DNA from: an uncultured Eubacteriales bacterium
GTDB taxonomy: Bacteria; Bacillota; Clostridia; Christensenellales; Aristaeellaceae
Assembly (NCBI GenBank): GCA_900315585.1
Contig: OMZP01000015.1
Location: 56,830-120,829 of the forward strand
Direction of reading: 5' to 3'
DNA: 64,000 bases
Of the stretch, positions 45,370 through 53,787 are shown in pieces (position 1 is the first letter of the stretch; the number at the start of each line of letters is the position of its first letter). Under the pieces are notes generated by a model that worked only from the letters and a program-made list of their open reading frames with translations, was not told the origin of the DNA and ran no database searches. The position numbers and the translations under genes are program-made.

Positions 45370-45861
45370 TTACTTATCGCCCTTGAACAGGCCGGTGATC
45401 TTGCCGAAGAGGCCCTTGGCGCCCTCGACGATCTTTTCGTCCACGTCAGTCTTGTCCAGCAGCTCCTGCACCTTGCCGGGAGCGTTCTTCACGGCCTCGA
45501 CGATCTTCTCATCCACGTCGGTCTTGTCCAGCAGGCCCTGGGCCTTGTCCTTCAGTCCCTTGGCGGCGTCGACGATCTTCTCGTCCACGTCGGTCTTGTC
45601 CAGCAAGCCCTGGGCCTTGTCCTTCAGGCCCTTGGCGGCGTCGACGATCTTCTCGTCCACGTCGGTCTTGTCCAGCAGCTCCTGCACCTTGTCCTTCAGG
45701 CCCTTCGCGGCGTCCGCGGCCTCTTCCGCCTTGTCCTCGGCGGCCTCCACGACCTCCTCAGCCTTGTCCTGGACGGCTTCGACGGCTTCCCCGGCCTCGG
45801 CCTTGACTCCCTCGACGGTCTCCTCGGCGTTCTCGACGACCTTGTTCAGCTCCTCGCTCAT
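45370..45861 (-). CDS. Apolipoprotein/LEA-like amphipathic repeat protein
   Basis: A 163-residue, highly charged, almost entirely helical protein. The first ~60 residues are Glu/Ala/Val heptad-like (NKVVENAEETVEGVKAEAGE). Then a 24-residue unit repeats four times, each with the core LLDKTDVDEKIV preceded by KDK(V/A)Q(E/G). It ends LFGKITGLFKGDK. There is no Cys, signal peptide or membrane helix. Such repeats form amphipathic helices that can lie on membranes or act as hydration proteins (LEA, perilipin-like); this is analogy. ATG 45861 follows AAAGGAG. It has a strong promoter and terminator, so it is probably abundant. Confidence 0.78.
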   Translation of the reverse strand: MSEELNKVVENAEETVEGVKAEAGEAVEAVQDKAEEVVEAAEDKAEEAADAAKGLKDKVQELLDKTDVDEKIVDAAKGLKDKAQGLLDKTDVDEKIVDAAKGLKDKAQGLLDKTDVDEKIVEAVKNAPGKVQELLDKTDVDEKIVEGAKGLFGKITGLFKGDK

Positions 45862-45908
45862 GTTGCGCGCTCCTTTCTCCCTCGGCGCGATTCGCGCCAC
45901 TTACGTGC

Positions 45909-45937
45909 ATTATACCTTTTCTTCACATGAACGTCAA
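45909..45937 (-). promoter_or_regulatory. Promoter of the repeat-protein gene
   Basis: Minus strand TTGACG (45937-45932), 17-base spacer, TATAAT (45914-45909). Confidence 0.85.
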
Positions 45938-45965
45938 GAAAAAAAGGCAATTTTGCCCCGCGCAC

Positions 45966-45994
45966 TTGATTTTTAAAACGTTTTCGCGTATGAT
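45966..45994 (+). promoter_or_regulatory. Promoter of the NSS transporter
   Basis: TTGATT (45966-45971), 17-base spacer, TATGAT (45989-45994), 48 bases before ATG 46043. Confidence 0.8.
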
Positions 45995-46042
45995 ATACAG
46001 GTGCGTTCGATCACACGAACGGAAAAGAAGGAGAGTTGCTCG

Positions 46043-47377
46043 ATGAACGAAAGAGAGAAACTGGGAAGCCGCCTGGGCTTCATCATGCTTTCCGCGGGCT
46101 GCGCCATCGGCTGCGGCAACGTGTGGAAGTTCCCCTGGATGTGCGGCCAGTTCGGCGGCGGCGGCTTCGTGCTGGTGTACATCTTCTGCCTGCTGCTGCT
46201 GGGCCTGCCGGTGATGGTGATGGAATTCGCCGCCGGACGCGCCGCCCAGGCCAGCCCGGTGAAGATCTTCCAGAAGCTGCGCCCCGGCACGAAATGGGGC
46301 CTGTGGGGCTACGTGAGCCTGCTGGGCAACATCGCCCTGATGGCCTTCTACTGCGTGGTGACCGGCTGGATCATCTACTATTTCTTCAGCTTCCTCACCG
46401 GCGCCACGGCCGAGCTGGGCTTTTTGCCGATGATCACGAACCCCACCATCAACGTGGTCTTCCTGGCCGTGACGGTGCTGGCGGCGTTCGTCATCCTCAG
46501 CTTCAACCTGCAAAACGGCCTGGAGCGGGTGACGAAGATCATGATGTGCCTGCTGCTGGTGCTGCTGGTGGTGCTGGCGGTGCACTGCCTGCGCCTGCCG
46601 GGCGCGGGTAAGGGCCTGAAATTCTACCTGGTGCCGGACTTCTCCAAGATCAACGGCTCGGTGATCGTGGGCGCCATGAACCAGGCGTTCTTCACCCTGT
46701 CCATCGGCATGGGCAGCATGGCCATCTTCGGCAGCTACATCGGCAAGGAGCGTTCGCTGATGGGCGAGGCCGCCCACGTCATCACCCTGGACACCTTCGT
46801 GGCCCTGATCGCGGGCCTGATCATGTTCCCGGCCTGCTTCTCCTACGGTCTTGAAGTAAACGCCGGGCCCAGCCTGCTGTTCGACACCATGGCCAGCGTG
46901 TTCAACCACATGGCCGGCGGCCGCTGGTGGGGCACGCTGTTCTTCCTGTTCATGGTGTTCGCCGCCATGAGCACGGTGCTGGCTGTGTGCGAAAATATCC
47001 TGGCCATGATGCGCGAGCTCACCGGCTGGAGCCGCCGCAAGGGCAGCCTGATCTGCGGCGTGGGCGTGTTCCTGCTGGCCCTGACCACCGCCCTGGGCTA
47101 CAGCGTGTTCACCTTCCAGCCCTTCGCCGAGGGCACCGCCTGGCTGGATCTCTGGGACTTCATCGTCTCCACCAACATCCTGCCCCTGGGCTCGCTGATC
47201 TACGCGCTGTTCTGCTGCTACAGGTTCGGCTGGGGCTGGGACAGGTTCGTGTCCGAGGCCAACGCTGGCCGCGGCTTGAAGGTAAAGAGCTGGATGAAGC
47301 CGGTGTTCATGTACTTCGTGCCCGCCGCCATCCTGTTCATCTATGTCTACGGCATGGTCACGTTCAAGTGGCGGTAA
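46043..47377 (+). CDS. Neurotransmitter:sodium symporter family transporter
   Basis: A 444-residue Na+-coupled amino-acid-type transporter (LeuT/MhsT fold). The family signature in helix 1 is AGCAIGCGNVWKFPWMCGQFGGGGF. Helix 6 region: NQAFFTLSIGMGSMAIFGSYIG. Helix 8 region: FMVFAAMSTVLAVCENILAMM. About 11 membrane helices are expected, normal for the shorter bacterial members. AAGGAG lies about 9 bases before ATG 46043. The substrate is probably an amino acid but is not specified. A long GC hairpin (47392-47431) without T-run follows. Confidence 0.94.
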   Translation: MNEREKLGSRLGFIMLSAGCAIGCGNVWKFPWMCGQFGGGGFVLVYIFCLLLLGLPVMVMEFAAGRAAQASPVKIFQKLRPGTKWGLWGYVSLLGNIALMAFYCVVTGWIIYYFFSFLTGATAELGFLPMITNPTINVVFLAVTVLAAFVILSFNLQNGLERVTKIMMCLLLVLLVVLAVHCLRLPGAGKGLKFYLVPDFSKINGSVIVGAMNQAFFTLSIGMGSMAIFGSYIGKERSLMGEAAHVITLDTFVALIAGLIMFPACFSYGLEVNAGPSLLFDTMASVFNHMAGGRWWGTLFFLFMVFAAMSTVLAVCENILAMMRELTGWSRRKGSLICGVGVFLLALTTALGYSVFTFQPFAEGTAWLDLWDFIVSTNILPLGSLIYALFCCYRFGWGWDRFVSEANAGRGLKVKSWMKPVFMYFVPAAILFIYVYGMVTFKWR

Positions 47378-47391
47378 GGACAAATTCGAGG

Positions 47392-47431
47392 GCGGTTCCC
47401 TTTTCCGATTGTCGGAAAGGGAGCCGTTCCC
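47392..47431. terminator. Hairpin after the NSS transporter
   Basis: GGTTCCCTTTTCCGA-TTG-TCGGAAAGGGAGCC long stem without a strong T-run; may be a terminator or a processing/stability hairpin. Confidence 0.45.
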
Positions 47432-47454
47432 CGTTTCATGAAAGGAAATCAATT

Positions 47455-48651
47455 ATGCGCAAGCGGATGGTTTTGTTGACGATCGCGGCCTGCCTGGCGT
47501 TGCTGGGCCCGGTGGCCGCGGTGGCGGAGGGAGGCAGCGACATGGCGCGGGTGGAAGCGGTGTATCTGGGCGTGAAGGACTACGGCGCGGAGGCCGTGAA
47601 CAAGGACGCCGTGGAGGATTTCCTCTATCGCTTCCTCATCGACGGCGAGGAGACGCTGCTTCGGATCGACTCCGGCGCGCCCACCGAGGACGGCTTCGAG
47701 TACCCGATCCAGAATCGGTTGAAGGAAAACTATGCCTTTGAGATCGCCGTGGAGGGCGGCGTCATCGTCTCCGCGGAGGAGGTGCCCGGCCAGGGGGATG
47801 ACAGCTATCAGCCCCCGGTCAGCGGCGTTCCCGGGGAGAGGACACTGGCCAACTTCCTGAAGACCGCCATGGAGCCGGTGGGCGTCGCCCTCTACATCTA
47901 CGGCGGCGGCTGGGACTGGCAGGACGTGGGCTCCGCCGTCCAGGCGCGGACCCTGGGCGTTTCCCCCGACTGGGTGCGCTTCTTCCGCGAGCAGGACGCG
48001 GACTTCACCTACAAGTCCAAAGACGGGGACGAGGCCAACGCCGACCCGGCGAACAGCTACTATCCCTACGGCGGCTACAACGAGTATTACTACGCCGGCC
48101 TGGACTGCTCCGGCTACCTGGGCTGGGCCGTGTACAACACGCTGGAGGATGCCAGCGGCCGGGACGGCTACGTGGGCGGCGCCACCGGCTTTGCCAAGCG
48201 GCTGGCGGGCATGGGCCTCGGCGAATGGACCCAGGATGTTGAGGCTCCCACGGCGGACAACGGCTATGCCATGAAGCCCGGCGACGTGATGAGCATCAAC
48301 GGCCACGTGTGGATCAGCCTGGGCACCTGCGCGGACGGCAGCGTGCTCATTCTCCACTCCACCCCCGCCAGCAGCCGCGCCGGCCAGCCCGGCGGCGGCG
48401 TGGAGCTGAGCGCCATCGGAGCGTCGGAGGACTGCGAGGCCTACCGGCTGGCGGATCAGGCCATGTCCGAGCACTACCCGGCGTGGTACGAACGCTATCC
48501 CGTCAAGCTGTGCGACCCGGCCACCTACTTCACCTTCGAGGGCGAGAACGCGGGCCGCTTCACCTGGGACACCGACGGCGATTTCTCCGACCCGGAGGGC
48601 GTCCAGACCATGACCCCGGCGCAGGTGCTGGAATACCTTTTCGTGGAATAA
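47455..48651 (+). CDS. Secreted NlpC/P60-like cysteine hydrolase
   Basis: A 398-residue exported protein. Signal peptide MRKRMVLLTIAACLALLGPV (cleavage likely after VAAVAEG region). The middle part begins RTLANFLKTAMEPVGVALYIYGG, the usual lead-in to NlpC/P60 enzymes. The catalytic-Cys motif is YAGLDCSGYLGWAVYN; the likely His is in MSINGHVWISLGTCADG and a third polar residue follows in LILHSTPAS. Such enzymes cut peptidoglycan peptides. ATG 47455 is preceded by AAAGGAAA. A strong terminator follows. No wall-binding repeats are seen. Confidence 0.82.
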   Translation: MRKRMVLLTIAACLALLGPVAAVAEGGSDMARVEAVYLGVKDYGAEAVNKDAVEDFLYRFLIDGEETLLRIDSGAPTEDGFEYPIQNRLKENYAFEIAVEGGVIVSAEEVPGQGDDSYQPPVSGVPGERTLANFLKTAMEPVGVALYIYGGGWDWQDVGSAVQARTLGVSPDWVRFFREQDADFTYKSKDGDEANADPANSYYPYGGYNEYYYAGLDCSGYLGWAVYNTLEDASGRDGYVGGATGFAKRLAGMGLGEWTQDVEAPTADNGYAMKPGDVMSINGHVWISLGTCADGSVLILHSTPASSRAGQPGGGVELSAIGASEDCEAYRLADQAMSEHYPAWYERYPVKLCDPATYFTFEGENAGRFTWDTDGDFSDPEGVQTMTPAQVLEYLFVE

Positions 48652-48685
48652 GCGGAATGGGGGCGCATCCCCCATTCCGCTTTTT
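48651..48685 (+). terminator. Intrinsic terminator of the NlpC/P60-like gene
   Basis: AGCGGAATGGGGG / CCCCCATTCCGCT stem with TTTTT, starting at the stop codon. Confidence 0.93.
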
Positions 48686-48718
48686 ACGTTTAAAATTTCA
48701 TGATTCACACACCCATAA

Positions 48719-48747
48719 TTGACTTTCACCGCTGATGGGGGTACAAT
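48719..48747 (+). promoter_or_regulatory. pyrC: Promoter of the pyr operon
   Basis: TTGACT (48719-48724), 17-base spacer, TACAAT (48742-48747). It opens a leader of about 150 bases before the pyrC start. Confidence 0.82.
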
Positions 48748-48839
48748 ACATCCCAACAAACTGATCTTTAATTCGGTACGGGATACCGGCAAGATTGGGC
48801 CATATTCGGGGCGAATGCTGTTTCGCGCCGCGATGCTTG

Positions 48840-48866
48840 TCCTGCCGGAATCGGGCGGGATTTTTT
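48840..48866 (+). promoter_or_regulatory. Attenuator-like terminator in the pyr leader
   Basis: TCCTGCC-GGAATCG-GGCGGGA stem-loop followed by TTTTTT, about 95 bases after the promoter and 38 bases before pyrC. An intrinsic terminator between promoter and first gene implies conditional read-through. The upstream leader has GC-rich segments (about 48780-48835) that could form a competing structure. I did not find a clear PyrR-binding-loop consensus, so the sensing mechanism is open. Confidence 0.65.
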
Positions 48867-48904
48867 CATCCCCTCCCCTGTGCCGCGGATGGGAGGCAGT
48901 CCCC

Positions 48905-50155
48905 TTGCGCAGAGCGATCAACGGCGTCATGGCTTACACGGACGGACGTTTCACCCCGTCGGACATCATCGTGGAGGGCGGGAAAGTTGTTTCCATCTCC
49001 CCGGCGAAAGCGCCCCTTTCCGAAAATCCCCTGTATTGTCTGCCCGGTTTCACAGATGTGCATGTGCATCTGCGAGAGCCGGGCTTTTCCTATAAGGAGA
49101 CCATCGCCACCGGCACCCGGGCGGCGGCCCGCGGGGGCTACACCCGCGTGTGCGCCATGCCGAATCTGAAGCCCGCGCCGGACAGCGTTGAACACCTGCA
49201 AGAGGAACTGGACATCATCCGCCGGGACGCGGTGATCGAGGTCCTCCCCTACGGCACCATCACGGTGAACGAGGAGGGAAAGGAGCTCTCCGACCTCGCG
49301 GGCATGGCGGGCGATGTGGTCGCCTTCTCCGACGACGGCCACGGCGTGCAAAATCCCGAAATGATGAAGGCGGCCATGATTAAGGCCAGGGAGCTGGGAA
49401 AGCTCATCGCCGCCCACTGCGAGGACAATTCGCTCCTTCACGGCGGCTGCATCCACGACGGCGACTTCGCCCGGGAGCACGGTCTTCCCGGCATCTGCTC
49501 CGAGAGCGAGTGGGGCCCCATCGCCCGCGATGTGGAGCTGGCGCGGGAAACCGGCTGCGGCTATCACGTGTGCCACATTTCCACCAGGGAGAGCGTCGAG
49601 ATCATCCGCCGCGCCAAGGCCGAGGGCGTGAACGTCACCTGCGAGACCGCGCCTCACTACCTGCTCCTGACGGACATGGATTTGCAGGACGAGGGCCGGT
49701 TCAAGATGAATCCGCCGGTGCGCTCTAAAGAGGACCGAGCCGCGCTGCTGGAGGGCCTGATGGACGGCACCATCGACATGATTGTCACCGACCACGCCCC
49801 CCACGCCGCCGAGGAAAAGGCGAAGGGCCTGCGCGGCAGCGCCATGGGCATCGTGGGGCTGGAGACCGCCTTCCCGCTGCTGTACACGTACCTGGTCAAG
49901 CTGACGGACATCATCACGCTGGAGAGGCTGGTTTGGCTGATGTCGGACGCCCCGGCAAGGCGCTTCGGGCTTGAGAGCGGCATTGCCGTCGGCGCGGACG
50001 CGAACCTCGCCCTCTGGGATTTGAACGCCGAATACGAAATCGACCCGAACGACTTCCTCTCCATGGGCCGCGCCACGCCCTTTGCGGGGTGGAAGGTGAA
50101 CGGGGCGTGCGTGGAGACGCTGTACAGGGGCAACACCGTCTGGCAGATGGAATAG
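48905..50155 (+). CDS. pyrC: Dihydroorotase
   Basis: Closes carbamoyl aspartate to dihydroorotate. The 416-residue protein is the type-I/multifunctional-complex-type dihydroorotase. Metal motif: GFTDVHVHLREPGFSYKETI; further sites in VVAFSDDGHGVQ, AAHCEDN, CHISTRESVEII and VTDHAPHAAEEK. The start is TTG 48905, eight bases after GGGAGG; an upstream in-frame extension would run through the attenuator and is unlikely. It is the first gene of the pyrimidine operon, behind a leader with an intrinsic terminator. Confidence 0.94.
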   Translation: MRRAINGVMAYTDGRFTPSDIIVEGGKVVSISPAKAPLSENPLYCLPGFTDVHVHLREPGFSYKETIATGTRAAARGGYTRVCAMPNLKPAPDSVEHLQEELDIIRRDAVIEVLPYGTITVNEEGKELSDLAGMAGDVVAFSDDGHGVQNPEMMKAAMIKARELGKLIAAHCEDNSLLHGGCIHDGDFAREHGLPGICSESEWGPIARDVELARETGCGYHVCHISTRESVEIIRRAKAEGVNVTCETAPHYLLLTDMDLQDEGRFKMNPPVRSKEDRAALLEGLMDGTIDMIVTDHAPHAAEEKAKGLRGSAMGIVGLETAFPLLYTYLVKLTDIITLERLVWLMSDAPARRFGLESGIAVGADANLALWDLNAEYEIDPNDFLSMGRATPFAGWKVNGACVETLYRGNTVWQME

Positions 50156-50169
50156 TGGTGCGTTCGGCC

Positions 50170-50448
50170 ATGCTGCGCCGGCACATCCGCCTGCGGTTCG
50201 GCAGGCCCGTGGACATGGGCATACTCGACAGCCGTCTGGAAGCCCTGCTGGAGGAAAACCTGTTCCAGCTGTACCGGGCGACGTATCCCGACGCGGATTA
50301 CGCGCACATTTGGATTGCGTTCAACGCCGCGGCCAAGCTGTGGAGCAGGGCGGGAAATCTTGTCGCGGAGCGTTGCGGGTTTGAGTATCCCCGCGAAACG
50401 GAAGAAAGCATGCTGGCATTCATACAAAACCTTGGCAACCTGAAATAG
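50170..50448 (+). pseudogene. C-terminal remnant of an ANT(6)-like nucleotidyltransferase
   Basis: A 92-codon frame between pyrC and carB. Its sequence DADYAHIWIAFNAAAKLWSR followed by NLVAERCGFEYPRETEES resembles the last ~80 residues of aminoglycoside 6-adenylyltransferases (ANT(6)/AadE), which have a W..L..M..LF...A..VA...GF.YP pattern. The nucleotidyltransferase half with GS..R is absent, so this is probably a decayed gene. It starts at or near ATG 50170 (GTG 50155 is also in frame) and has no good ribosome binding site. A RepA remnant (50450-50470) follows. Identification is from memory of the family and should be checked by search. Confidence 0.55.
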
Positions 50449-50520
50449 CCTTCGCCTTTGGAGAAGGCTCAAGGGCTCCCGGAAGGAAGGCTCAATCACC
50501 CAACAAACGGAGGTATCATC

Positions 50521-53500
50521 ATGGCAAAGCGCACGGACATCAAGAAGGTTCTCATCATCGGCTCCGGCCCCATCGTGATCGGCCAGGCGGCGGAATTTGA
50601 CTACGCGGGCACCCAGGCGTGTCTGGCGCTGAAGGAGGAGGGCTACGAGGTCATCCTCTGCAACTCCAACCCCGCCACCATCATGACGGACACGTCCATC
50701 GCCGACAAGGTGTACATGGAGCCGTTGACCCTGGAATACATCGCCAGGATCCTGCGCTACGAGCGCCCGGACGCCATCGTGCCCGGCATCGGCGGCCAGA
50801 CGGGCCTGAACCTGGCCATGCAGCTGGAGAAGAAGGGCGTGCTGCGGGAGTGCCGGGTGGAGCTGCTGGGAACGCCCTTCACCTCCATCGAGCGGGCCGA
50901 GGACCGGGAGCTGTTCAAGGAGATGTGCCAGTCCATCGGCGAGCCGGTCATTCCCTCGAAGATCACCTACAGCCTGGAGGAGGCCAAAGCGGCCGCGAAG
51001 GAGATCGGCTATCCCGTGGTGCTGCGCCCCGCGTTCACCCTGGGCGGCACCGGCGGCGGCTTTGCCTACAATGAAGAGGAGCTGATCGAGGTCGGCACCA
51101 ACGGCTTCAAGCTGTCCCCCGTCCATCAGGTGCTGGTGGAGAAGAGCGTGAAGGGCTTCAAGGAGATCGAGTTCGAGGTCATGCGGGACTCCAACGACCA
51201 CGCCATCACCATCTGCGGCATGGAGAACGTGGACCCCGTGGGCGTGCACACCGGCGATTCCATCGTGGTGGCCCCCATACTGTCCCTCAATGACCACGAT
51301 TTGAAGATGCTCAACGATTCCGCCATCAAGATCATCCGGGAGCTGAAGATCGAGGGCGGCTGCAACGTACAGTTCGCGCTGCATCCCGAAACCAGCGAAT
51401 ACTACCTCATCGAGGTCAACCCCCGGGTCAGCCGCTCCTCCGCCCTGGCCAGCAAGGCCAGCGGCTACCCCATCGCCTCGGTGACGGCCAAGATTGCCCT
51501 GGGCATGGCCCTGGAGGACATCCCCGTGGCCGGCGGCACCGCCGCCATCGAACCCAGCCTGGACTACGTGGTGGCCAAGTTCCCCCGCTTCCCCTTTGAC
51601 AAGTTCGCCTCCGCGCCCAACCTGCTGGGCACCCAGATGAAGGCCACCGGCGAGGTGATGGGCATCGGCGCGAGCCTGGAGGAGTGCATGCTGAAATCCG
51701 TGCGCTCCCTGGAGAACGGCGCGCATCACCTGAGCCTCAAGAAGTTCGCCCAGATGGACGACGACGGCCTGTGGCGCTACATCAAGGACTTCCGCTCCGA
51801 CGGCATCTTCGCCGTGACGGAGCTGATCCGCCGGGGCGCGCCCATGGACAAGCTGCACGAGATCACGATGATCACGCCGCTGTTCCTGGAGAGCATCAAG
51901 CGCATCACCGACATGGAGGGCATCCTGAAATCCAAGCCCCAGGACGTGAAGGCCCTGGCCGCCGCCAAGACGATGGGCTTTGCGGATCTGACCATCGCGG
52001 AGCTGTGGAACACGGACGAGCTTGCCGTCTGTAAGCTGCGCAAGGACAACGGCATCACCCCCAACTTCCCCATGGTGGACACGCTGCACACCGGGGCCTA
52101 CATCCCCTACCTGTACTCCTCCTACCGGGGCGAGAACAAGTCCATCCGCACGGACAAGAAGAAGATCGTGGTGCTGGGCGCGGGCCCGATCCGCATCGGC
52201 CAGGGCGTGGAGTTCGACTACTCCACCGTCCACGCGGTGCAGACCATCCGGCGCAACGGCTACGAGGCCATCATCATCAACAACAATCCGGAGACCGTCT
52301 CCACCGACTACAAGACCTCCGACAAGCTGTACTTCGAGCCGCTGACGCCGGAGGACGTGATGAACGTCATCGACTACGAGCAGCCCGAGGGCGTGATCAC
52401 CTCCCTGGGCGGCCAGACGGCCATCAACCTGGCCCAGCCGCTGATGGAGCGGGGCGTGAAGCTGATCGGCACGGACTGCGCCGCCATCGAGCGGGCCGAG
52501 GATCGGGGCAGCTTTGAGCAGATTTTGAAGGATCTGAACATCCCCCAGCCCCAGGGCCGCGCCGTGACGAATGTGGAGGAGGGCGTCGCCGCCGCGGCTG
52601 AGATCGGCTATCCGGTGCTGGTGCGGCCGAGCTTCGTGCTGGGCGGTCGGGCCATGCAGATCGTGGCCAACGAGCAGCAGCTGCGCCGGTACCTGAAGGA
52701 AGCCGTGGAGATCGACGCCGACAAGCCCGTGCTGGTGGATCACTACATCCAGGGCAAGGAGGTGGAGGTGGACGCCATCTGCGACGGGCGGGACGTGTTC
52801 GTGCCCGGCATCATGGAGCTGGTGGAGCGCACCGGCATCCACTCCGGCGACTCCATCTCCGTCTACCCCGCCTTCTCCATCTCCAACAAGGTGAAGGGCG
52901 TCATCCTGCAATACGCCAAGAAGCTGGGCCTGGGCATCGGCATCGTGGGCCTGTACAACATCCAGTTCATCGTGGACAAGGACGAGAACGTGTACATCAT
53001 CGAGGTGAACCCCCGCTCCTCCCGCACGGTGCCCTTCCTGTCGAAGGCCACCGGCTGGTCCCTGGCGGACATCGCCACCGAGGCCATCCTGGGCAAGACC
53101 CTCAAGGAGCAGGGCATCTTCGACCTGTACCCGGAGGAGAAGCAGCGCCACTACGTGAAGGTACCGGTGTTCTCCTTCAACAAGATCAAGGGCCTGGACG
53201 CCTACCTGAGCCCGGAGATGAAGTCCACCGGCGAGGCCATCGGCTACGACGACAAGCTGAACCGCGCCCTCTACAAGGCGCTGCAGGCCGCGGGGCTGCG
53301 GCTGCAGAACTACGGCACCGTGTTCGCCACCATCGCCCGCGGGGACAAGGCCGAGGCCGAGCCGCTGATCCGCCGGTTCTACAACCTGGGCTTCAACATC
53401 GAGGCCACCGAGGGCACCGCCGCCTATTTGAAGGAGCGGGGCATCCGCACCCACGTGCTCAAGAAGATCGGGGAGGACGGGTCCGAGGAAATCATCGAGA

Positions 53501-53697
53501 GCATGCGCCAGGGCCACATCGCCTACGTGATCAACACCCGGAACATCAACTCCGTCAGCGCCCTCACCGACGGCGTGAAGATTCGCCGCGCCGCCACCGA
53601 GAACAACATCACCCTGTTCACCAGCCTGGACACTGTGCGCGTGCTGCTGGACGTGCTGGAGGAGACCACGCTGACGATCAGCACGATCGACGCATGA
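50521..53697 (+). CDS. carB: Carbamoyl phosphate synthase large subunit
   Basis: Makes carbamoyl phosphate from bicarbonate, ATP and ammonia supplied by CarA. The 1058-residue protein has the duplicated ATP-grasp architecture. The first half starts VLIIGSGPIVIGQAAEFDYA and has LRPAFTLGGTGGGFAYNEEE. The second half has VVLGAGPIRIGQGVEFDY and VRPSFVLGGRAMQIV. The MGS-like allosteric domain follows at the end, beginning near DKAEAEPLIRRFYNLGFNIEATEG. ATG 50521 follows GGAGG. carA is not present in this window, although carAB are usually adjacent. Confidence 0.97.
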   Translation: MAKRTDIKKVLIIGSGPIVIGQAAEFDYAGTQACLALKEEGYEVILCNSNPATIMTDTSIADKVYMEPLTLEYIARILRYERPDAIVPGIGGQTGLNLAMQLEKKGVLRECRVELLGTPFTSIERAEDRELFKEMCQSIGEPVIPSKITYSLEEAKAAAKEIGYPVVLRPAFTLGGTGGGFAYNEEELIEVGTNGFKLSPVHQVLVEKSVKGFKEIEFEVMRDSNDHAITICGMENVDPVGVHTGDSIVVAPILSLNDHDLKMLNDSAIKIIRELKIEGGCNVQFALHPETSEYYLIEVNPRVSRSSALASKASGYPIASVTAKIALGMALEDIPVAGGTAAIEPSLDYVVAKFPRFPFDKFASAPNLLGTQMKATGEVMGIGASLEECMLKSVRSLENGAHHLSLKKFAQMDDDGLWRYIKDFRSDGIFAVTELIRRGAPMDKLHEITMITPLFLESIKRITDMEGILKSKPQDVKALAAAKTMGFADLTIAELWNTDELAVCKLRKDNGITPNFPMVDTLHTGAYIPYLYSSYRGENKSIRTDKKKIVVLGAGPIRIGQGVEFDYSTVHAVQTIRRNGYEAIIINNNPETVSTDYKTSDKLYFEPLTPEDVMNVIDYEQPEGVITSLGGQTAINLAQPLMERGVKLIGTDCAAIERAEDRGSFEQILKDLNIPQPQGRAVTNVEEGVAAAAEIGYPVLVRPSFVLGGRAMQIVANEQQLRRYLKEAVEIDADKPVLVDHYIQGKEVEVDAICDGRDVFVPGIMELVERTGIHSGDSISVYPAFSISNKVKGVILQYAKKLGLGIGIVGLYNIQFIVDKDENVYIIEVNPRSSRTVPFLSKATGWSLADIATEAILGKTLKEQGIFDLYPEEKQRHYVKVPVFSFNKIKGLDAYLSPEMKSTGEAIGYDDKLNRALYKALQAAGLRLQNYGTVFATIARGDKAEAEPLIRRFYNLGFNIEATEGTAAYLKERGIRTHVLKKIGEDGSEEIIESMRQGHIAYVINTRNINSVSALTDGVKIRRAATENNITLFTSLDTVRVLLDVLEETTLTISTIDA

Positions 53698-53698
53698 G

Positions 53699-53746
53699 TT
53701 CTGATTTGCAAGGCAAATCAGAACCAGGAATTGCGCCTTCGGCGCA
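53699..53746. repeat. Stop-adjacent hairpins in the carB-pyrK gap
   Basis: TTCTGATTTGC-AAG-GCAAATCAGAA, a perfect 11-bp stem that begins right after the carB stop, and TGCGCC-TTC-GGCGCA (53732-53746). Their form resembles the hairpin after the DUF2461 gene (8861-8889). Confidence 0.7.
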
Positions 53747-53787
53747 TGAGAAGGCCCAATTCAAATCATGGAGCGAAGCGAGAAATC

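Noticed and set aside
49657..53517. A 1286-codon open frame on the minus strand opposite carB, and similar long frames opposite proS, secA, the transglutaminase and scfB.
   Set aside because: The codes are low-complexity strings rich in Gly, Ala, Arg, His, Val and Asp, which arise when GC-rich genes are read backwards. The opposite strand has clear conserved families.
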